From positions 1 through 64,000 of the forward strand of contig BQUP01000006.1 of the NCBI GenBank assembly GCA_022835595.1: a DNA stretch of 64,000 nucleotides, in the 5' to 3' direction. The first letter of the stretch is position 1; every line of letters begins with the position of its first letter. A program made the position numbers and the translations under genes. Source of the stretch: Cystobasidium ongulense (Eukaryota; Basidiomycota; Cystobasidiomycetes; Cystobasidiales; Cystobasidiaceae). A model generated the notes under the pieces. That model worked only from the letters and a program-made list of their open reading frames with translations, did not search any database and was not told where the DNA came from. Positions 58,349 to 64,000 of the stretch are shown here, one piece after another.

Positions 58349-60802
58349 TCAGCGGGCGGGCCACGAAAGTAGTCCGTTTGATGACGGTAGTTTCTGATAC
58401 GCATAATGAGACAGCGAGACATCAGGTTTATACCACGCATATCGAAGGATATCACACCGAGAATCAATCAACTCACTGTTGTCTCTCGGCTCGAATTGGA
58501 GACTCTCCAGAAGGACAGCAAGAATCGTTTTGATTTCACGAAGAGCGAATCTGTAGCCCAGACAGCCTCGGGGTCCGCCTGTCAAGGAAGAAGGGTCAAC
58601 TATTTTCTATCACTGCCTGAAGACAAAAGTAGCATGCCGCACTCACCCAAAAAGCTGAGGGTCGAGCTCCACACCGTAAAAGATCGTAAAGATCCCTTCC
58701 TATCGTTTTCATAGGCCTTCCCTGCCGAGTCAGTGTCTTCATTCCACTCGAGCCATCTCTCAGGTCTAAAAATGTCTGCATCATCACCCCATACTGCTTT
58801 GTCTCTGTTGTGAGCGAGAATTCCAATGATAATTTTTTGACCCTTGCGGACTGGGATATGGGTGACATAGGTCTTCCCATCGCGAGACAGATGAGGTTCA
58901 GACAATGGAAGAAGATCATCTTTGGCAGCTTCGCGAAGAGTCGATTCGATAGGCGGATAGAAGCGCAGTAGCTCGCGCTGTGAGAGTGAGATATAGACCT
59001 TTCAGTCAGAGGCTGTCCCGATGGGGAAGTCAACAAAGCAGATAGCTTACGACAAAAGCATCGAGGTAGGTCATGCTGTGGATATCGTCGTCCGAAAAAT
59101 CACAGTCTCCACCGCTAAGATCTACCACCTCTCTAATTTCCTCCCTCAATCGTTTTTGCACATTTTGATTCTGAGATAGCTCATGAAGCGCCCACGTGAT
59201 TGATGTAGCGGTCGTCTCAAGGCCTGCAACAGCCACCGTGGCGACTGTAACAAGCATGGAAAGTAACTACATAGTCAGTGCGATCTCCTGGTAGGATTTG
59301 GTAGAAAGCGACAGGAACCAGCTCACCTTGTCCCATCATTTCAATCTTGCTGAGGGTGTCCTTCGCCTTTGCAGTCGATGCATTAGCTTCTATGATGGAG
59401 CTGATGAGGTCCTTGGCCTGATCATCATGATAATAAGCGGTGGCTTCAAAGATGTCCTCTAACTCCTTTTGAATGACAGAAAAGCACCTCTTGAGAGCTT
59501 TTGCGCGTTGAAAGGGGAGTTTTGCGGCTACTTTGAGCAAACCTGGAAAGCGTACTGCCGTTGCTCGCTGTAGTACACCTAGCATGGAAGAGCTCCAAGA
59601 CCCTACGACTTCGTTCAAGGAAGTGATGAGCTTGGATTGACCTGTAGAGAGGGAGTTGAAGGAGTGGTTGAAGCCCGCTTTGTTGGCAGAGCAGTACAGG
59701 TAAGCTGAAATTCGCGTAGGATGGCCGAGGAGAATCAACGACATACCTAATCCTATGATATCTGTTGTACACTGAGCGACACCTTGTGAGACATCGAGAA
59801 CGGATGTATCGAGTGCAACAGATCTTTGAAGCGATGCCGCCCATTTGTCCCGCAGCTAAGGTGGAGTACATGATCACTGTCAGTGGAGTGTTCTCGCCGG
59901 CAATTATAGCCTATTGTAGCCTACCTCTTTTGCTTTGTCGTTGAAAATATGCCCATACTGCTTATTGGCGGCGAAGGAGAAGGCAGGCGCAACAATCTTA
60001 CGTTGTCTTTTATGGTCATTACCTTCGGCGAAAAGTAGTCCCTGCAGCATTAATCAGTACGTAAGTAGAAGAATCAGTATAGCCGGTATACATTCGTGCA
60101 AGCCAGTGAATGTGTAGCCTCACCTTACCAAGCGCCCCTGACATCAAGTCGCGGAGCTGATTCGGTTTAGGATACGAATAGCAATGTGTTACCAGAACAT
60201 GCTGAAGGGCGACAGGATCCGACAGATAGAGGCGCGTTTCGCCGAAAGCCCATCGTAGGCTGAAGATGCCGCCGAACGTGCGGGACCAGGAGAGTTCGAA
60301 TGGCGCCGAGTCCTGAGGTCGTAATGAACAAGAACGAATCGTTACAGGCGTGCATGCAGGTGCAAGGAAGAGACCCCAGTGGAGAACAAGAGAATTGTGG
60401 CCAAAGAGACGCGCGAAGAAAGGATCGACGACCAAACAAACATCCGGGTCAGCGAGGCGGAGATGGAGTCGTCGGACAAGAAGAAGGCAGTCCCGCCGAT
60501 GAGGATGAGATGAGGATGAGGATGAGGATGAGGACTTGATCATCGAGCCTACCTTTATAAACAGCTCTATTACGTTTCCGAACAGAAGTGAAGTTGGTAA
60601 AGGGCCGTTGACATTCTTGATAGCTGTGATGTATTTTGGATATATGACCAGGATGAGTGTTACAAATGTACACAGAAGTGCCCTGTGAGGACCCCAAATT
60701 TAGTATAGAGCACACATTGTACCTATTTTTGACTACTCACCCAATCCAGAAGGGCAAGCTTCGTATCGTAAACGTGTCGTAGAGCGGGTATGCGTAGGAC
60801 AT
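58349..60802 (-). CDS. Cytochrome P450 monooxygenase
   Basis: A membrane-anchored haem monooxygenase of the fungal P450 superfamily; the substrate is unknown. The first exon gives MSYAYPLYDTFTIRSLPFW, and the second a hydrophobic anchor (LLCTFVTLILVIYPKYITAI) and GPLPTSLLFGNVIELFIK. Then come LRWAFGETRLYLSDPVALQH, VLVTHCYSYPKPNQLRDLM, LLFAEGNDHKRQRKIVAPAF and the middle helices. The I-helix motif is VAGLETTATSITWALHELS, the K-helix ExxR region is RELLRFYPPIESTLREA, the PERF-like motif is FRPERWLEW, and the haem loop is GGPRGCLGYRFALREIK with the ligand Cys. About nine introns. The second intron (about 60305-60548) is long, about 240 nt, and contains a GATGAG microsatellite. No biosynthetic backbone gene is nearby, so this looks like a stand-alone P450. 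Confidence 0.92.
60499..60535. repeat. GATGAG microsatellite in a P450 intron
   Basis: About six units of GATGAG with one shortened unit, read on the plus strand. It lies inside the long second intron of the P450 gene, about 10 bases from the donor side. Confidence 0.85.
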
Positions 60803-62081
60803 GGTGGCAATTACCACTTTTAAGCAGACATCAAGGCGAGGTAAGGGAGAAGAAGTGAGAGACGGTCAGAGAAGGATAATGAGACTGCTCAGGGTGAAGA
60901 AATACAAAAAGCAAGATGCCGTACCGCGGTATTCGGAGAATTTGAAAAGAAGGTTCAGGTACCTAGACGCGTGCAAAGCCCTTTGAAGGTGGCCACCTGA
61001 GGGAAGCCGTCCGCAAAGAGACGCAGCCTCTCCCCGAGTTCTTGCTCTCACTTTCATATCATGGTCCTCTTGTCTCTCGTAAGATTGCTCAGCTGCTCGC
61101 GGATTAATACCGGTACCCAGAATACTTCTGTATCTGCCAGACAGGTGGTCAAAGCGTGCAGAGCTGATGGATAGCGCAGACAATTAATTCGATCTGGACC
61201 ATCGAGGGAGAGACACACATCGCCATTGTGCTAAGCTTCATCCCAGGGCTGCCCTAGATTTCCATCTTCTCAGTGCATCCCAGAGTGGATCATCAAGCAA
61301 CCTCGCCAAGATGCGTCTGATTCAGGTACCGGTACGCGAGTGCGAGAGGAGTCTAGCCCGTCGAACGCTCAGCATCGAGGAAGCTCGTGCGGCTGTTATG
61401 TTGTCGTAAAAGTGATTACCTTTGCAGTAACAATGGGCTCAGTGGGTTAGGCGGGTTTGTAATCTGATGCGGATCACGGCGATTGGCCGTCTGTTCATGG
61501 GGTTTGACGGATCTTGAGGCGTCCTCAAAGCGTCTTGGATGCCCGCACCTAATCTACTTCGACATAATTTGCGGGGACATCGTGTCTGTCCGCAAAGAGT
61601 GGGGGCTCGCCGTCTTGCGGAGCTTGTCCTTGCCCGGTGCGAGCATAACGAGGCAGTCATATGCGAGCCTAAATAGCCAGTAGGCGTAACATCTACGCTA
61701 GGGCTCGCCTCTGTACCGACATGTGAAAAGAACGCTCGATTATGGATGGAACTCCGCAAAATTCGATCTAGGGGAGTGTGCATGACGGGTCGTTCTAGCG
61801 CACCCAGACGCTTCGTTAAGATTTGCCCGCTGTTCCAAGCTCATGTACCAGACGCGTTCAGGAACTTGAAAAATGCAAATATGTCAGTCACGGTAGGTCG
61901 ATATGTTGCGCTGAGTGAAACAGCACAATCCCAGACCCTTGTAGACGGCGTAGGGTTGTTAAATGGTAGTGTTGCAACTCATTGTGCAAGTTGCATGTCG
62001 TTTCTTGTTTGGATATCGTATTACAACAACATGGCACTGGTGGAGCTTCGACACTGCTTTCAGAGCACCGCTTGTGAGCAT
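60803..62081. other. 1.3-kb gap between the P450 gene and HIR1
   Basis: Contains the P450 promoter (minus strand, right of 60802) and the 3' flank of HIR1. Longest frames (61439-61783 minus, 61746-62108 plus) have no recognisable content and the latter overlaps the HIR1 end in antisense. A short direct pair TACCGGTACC/TACCGGTACGC occurs near 61108 and 61325. I see no gene. Confidence 0.5.
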
Positions 62082-64000
62082 TTAAACATCGGATGCCATT
62101 TTGCGTAGTATCTCGTTCGTATCGCTGGCCAGCTTGTTGAACGTCTTGCTCTTCATAAAGACGCTGAGCACCTCTCGAAGGAGACTGTGCTTCGACACGC
62201 CTAGAAGCGTAGATTGCCATGCATCCTCTCGTCCAGGTTTGCTGTGACAGAGAAGATGATTGGAAATGGATCAGTCCATTGTAGGTCTTAGGAGGTTCCG
62301 GTCGAAATGACTCACTGATATACAGGACCTATCAACTCCTTGATCAATTCTTCGGCTTTCCCTCTGAAAGCCTCCTCCGCTAGGCGCTTAGCATATGTCG
62401 TGAGGAACATTTTGTACTCTGGCAGGCTATCCAAAGCAATGGCAGCATTCATACGGCTTTCTAGATGTCCGAGCGTCAAAGCCATTTTCCAGTCATCGTC
62501 ATTGCCGAGCTTCTTCTGTTCTTCGCCCTCTAAGCTTGGTCGAAGATGAGCTTCATCTCCCTCCATCGTGACCAGATCAGGTCGAGCAGCCAGGAAATCG
62601 TTTGTCTCGCTTTCAATGATCTTGACAACGCCCCTGCCAGCAGAATTATTGGATCGAATACGACTTTCCCAATACTCTGACCCTTTACTCCACCAAGGAG
62701 TGCTGATCTGCGTCCAGCTTTCGAGATTCTGATCATAGGTAACAATCAGACCGCTTGAGAGAGATAGTATAGGGCAGCCATTGGGCCGGACTTTGGCTGT
62801 GTTGATGACGGGAGGATTCTGCATGTCATTTGGTGCGAGAGTAGTGACAGTATAGACGTTGGTTGGCCTGAAGACGGCTTTTCGCTTGCGTGTGTCCCTG
62901 GGAACAGTCGACGCCATAAGTCCGTACTCCTCTCGTATCGAAGGATACCCAGTACTGGAATCGCGTTGCACTTACCAGACTGTAAGAGATCCTCTACTCG
63001 TCAGAGCAAGCAAATAATCACCCGCAGCATCTAGGAAGGAACACGGTCCATCAAGGATCATAGTTGGCATGATGCTGAGAATGACAAATACATGTCAGCA
63101 TCAAAAATTCGCTATACAAGGCACGGCTACTAACCGTCTGCCGCTGGGCGAATAGACATTTATGGTATTGTCTTCGCAGGAAATCGCAGCGAACGCCGGA
63201 GCGAAAGTTCCGTTCACTACAGCAGAAGGGCAATAGTCCAACCATTGTATCTTCCCTTTAGTGTTACTTTGAGATACTTCCGAGGGTCCTGAAAATGTTC
63301 TTCAAGTCAGCTGGTAGATTCCGGAAATCTGCAAAAGTTTTGCTCACTCGTACGATCTGCGAAATTTCTCCATTCCAACACCTCGGCCTCGTCTCCATCT
63401 TGATCCCACTTTAAAACTTGATGTGCTTTGATGGCCGGTACCGCCAATTGTACTTCTTCCGACGGTATTTGGGTGATTGTTTTCGGTGCGTACGCTGGTC
63501 GAAGCTCCACAGCATTGCCAGTGTAAGGTGGTGCTACGGGTCTGTCACCACCGAGTGTCCGACCAGAAGGCCTATACGGCGCCATGGATGACCTTGCAAA
63601 TTCTTCCTCGTCGTGAAAGTCCATTTCATTTGCTTTTCGTTTCCTCGCTGACTGTAATGCATGTTGAATTGGTTGATCTTGTGGAGCGCCCCAAGACGGC
63701 ATTCCAACATCCTGCAAAGGAGTCTATAAACAAGAGCGTGAGCAACTTCCCCAAAATCTTAGCATAGTCTGTAGAAGAGCTTACTCTTGTCGGTAAGCGT
63801 CCCCCTCCCGGAGTGCCCTGCATACGAGCTTCCATCATGTCCATCTCGGTTGCAGTGATACTCGATGGTCCAGGTTGAGCATAGCTTGTAGTAGGTTGAA
63901 AAGCGGATTGCAATGTATGCGCAGGCTGTTGAGGTGCCAAGGACGCACTCGACCCTTGTCGGGGCACGATGCCACCCAGTCCAAGGAAGGCAGGTTGTAT
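62082..64000 (-). CDS. HIR1: HIR1/HIRA histone chaperone, C-terminal part (cut by window edge)
   Basis: HIRA-type proteins deposit histones H3-H4 outside replication. The 5' part, with the N-terminal WD40 propeller, lies beyond position 64000. The visible part begins in the linker. It includes ARKRKANEMDF and TITQIPSEEVQLAVPAIK, the position of the B-domain-like linker, then a second beta-rich region with SAVVNGTFAPAFAAISCEDN, INVYSPSGRR, PTMILDGPCSFLDAAGDYLL and LTSRGSLTVWKCN. The HIRA-C domain has VRPNGCPILSLSSGLIVTYD, SWTQISTPWWSKGSEYWES and TLGHLESRMNAAIALDSLPE, EYKMFLTTYAKRLAEEAFRG and ELIKELIGPVY. After a last intron the tail is HKPGREDAWQSTLLGVSKHS and LLREVLSVFMKSKTFNKLAS, ending KMASDV. 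All joins are in frame. Confidence 0.88.

Noticed and set aside
58349-60802. A secondary-metabolite gene cluster around the P450
   Set aside because: The neighbours are WHI3 and HIR1; no backbone synthase, transporter or pathway regulator lies in the window.

Overview
This window is one chromosome end of a fungus, most likely a basidiomycete. It opens with an irregular CCCTAAA-type telomere. Genes are dense, and most are split by several short introns (about 45-75 nt) with GT..AG ends and CTAAC/CTGAC-like branch sites. The gene set (NoxB, WHI3/SCW1, CRB2, HIR1, BIR1, GT15 mannosyltransferase) is fungal. I cannot name the species from sequence alone. CDS coordinates run from start codon to stop codon and include introns; I placed exon joins by reading frame and family similarity.

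Layout. 1-692: telomere followed by two copies of a 216-bp subtelomeric repeat. 693-2322: subtelomeric DNA with no gene I can support. 2323-18881: cohesin-release factor WAPL, NADPH oxidase B, a probable securin, an M50B-like membrane peptidase homologue, survivin-like BIR1 (minus strand) and TAF5. 19160-26323: zinc alcohol/formaldehyde dehydrogenase, a Crg1/Tmt1-type methyltransferase, a KRE2/MNT1 mannosyltransferase and a small secreted protein. 26324-43356: a leucine-rich-repeat protein with a possible PP1-docking motif, DUS3, an alpha-arrestin with a PPxY motif, ornithine aminotransferase, THO7, MHF2/CENP-X, GMH1/UNC50 and a PCI protein. 43512-54680: CRB2/RAD9-type checkpoint mediator, IMP2, a BAR protein and WHI3. 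54681-58348: an unusually long gene-free stretch. 58349-64000: a cytochrome P450 and the C-terminal part of HIR1, which runs off the right edge.

The main theme is housekeeping, with a notable concentration of chromosome-biology genes: WAPL, securin candidate, BIR1, MHF2, CRB2 and HIR1, plus TAF5 and THO7 in transcription and mRNP assembly. The first of them starts only about 2 kb from the telomere repeats. I found no CRISPR array, rRNA, tRNA, recognisable transposon or viral copy, and no clear candidate for a wholly new multi-gene system. The most useful leads are the securin candidate, the disrupted metal motif in the M50B homologue, the split RRM in WHI3, the irregular telomere with its telomere-seeded 216-bp repeat, unusual splicing (a 5-nt last exon, a GC-AG intron), and the 3.7-kb empty region upstream of WHI3.
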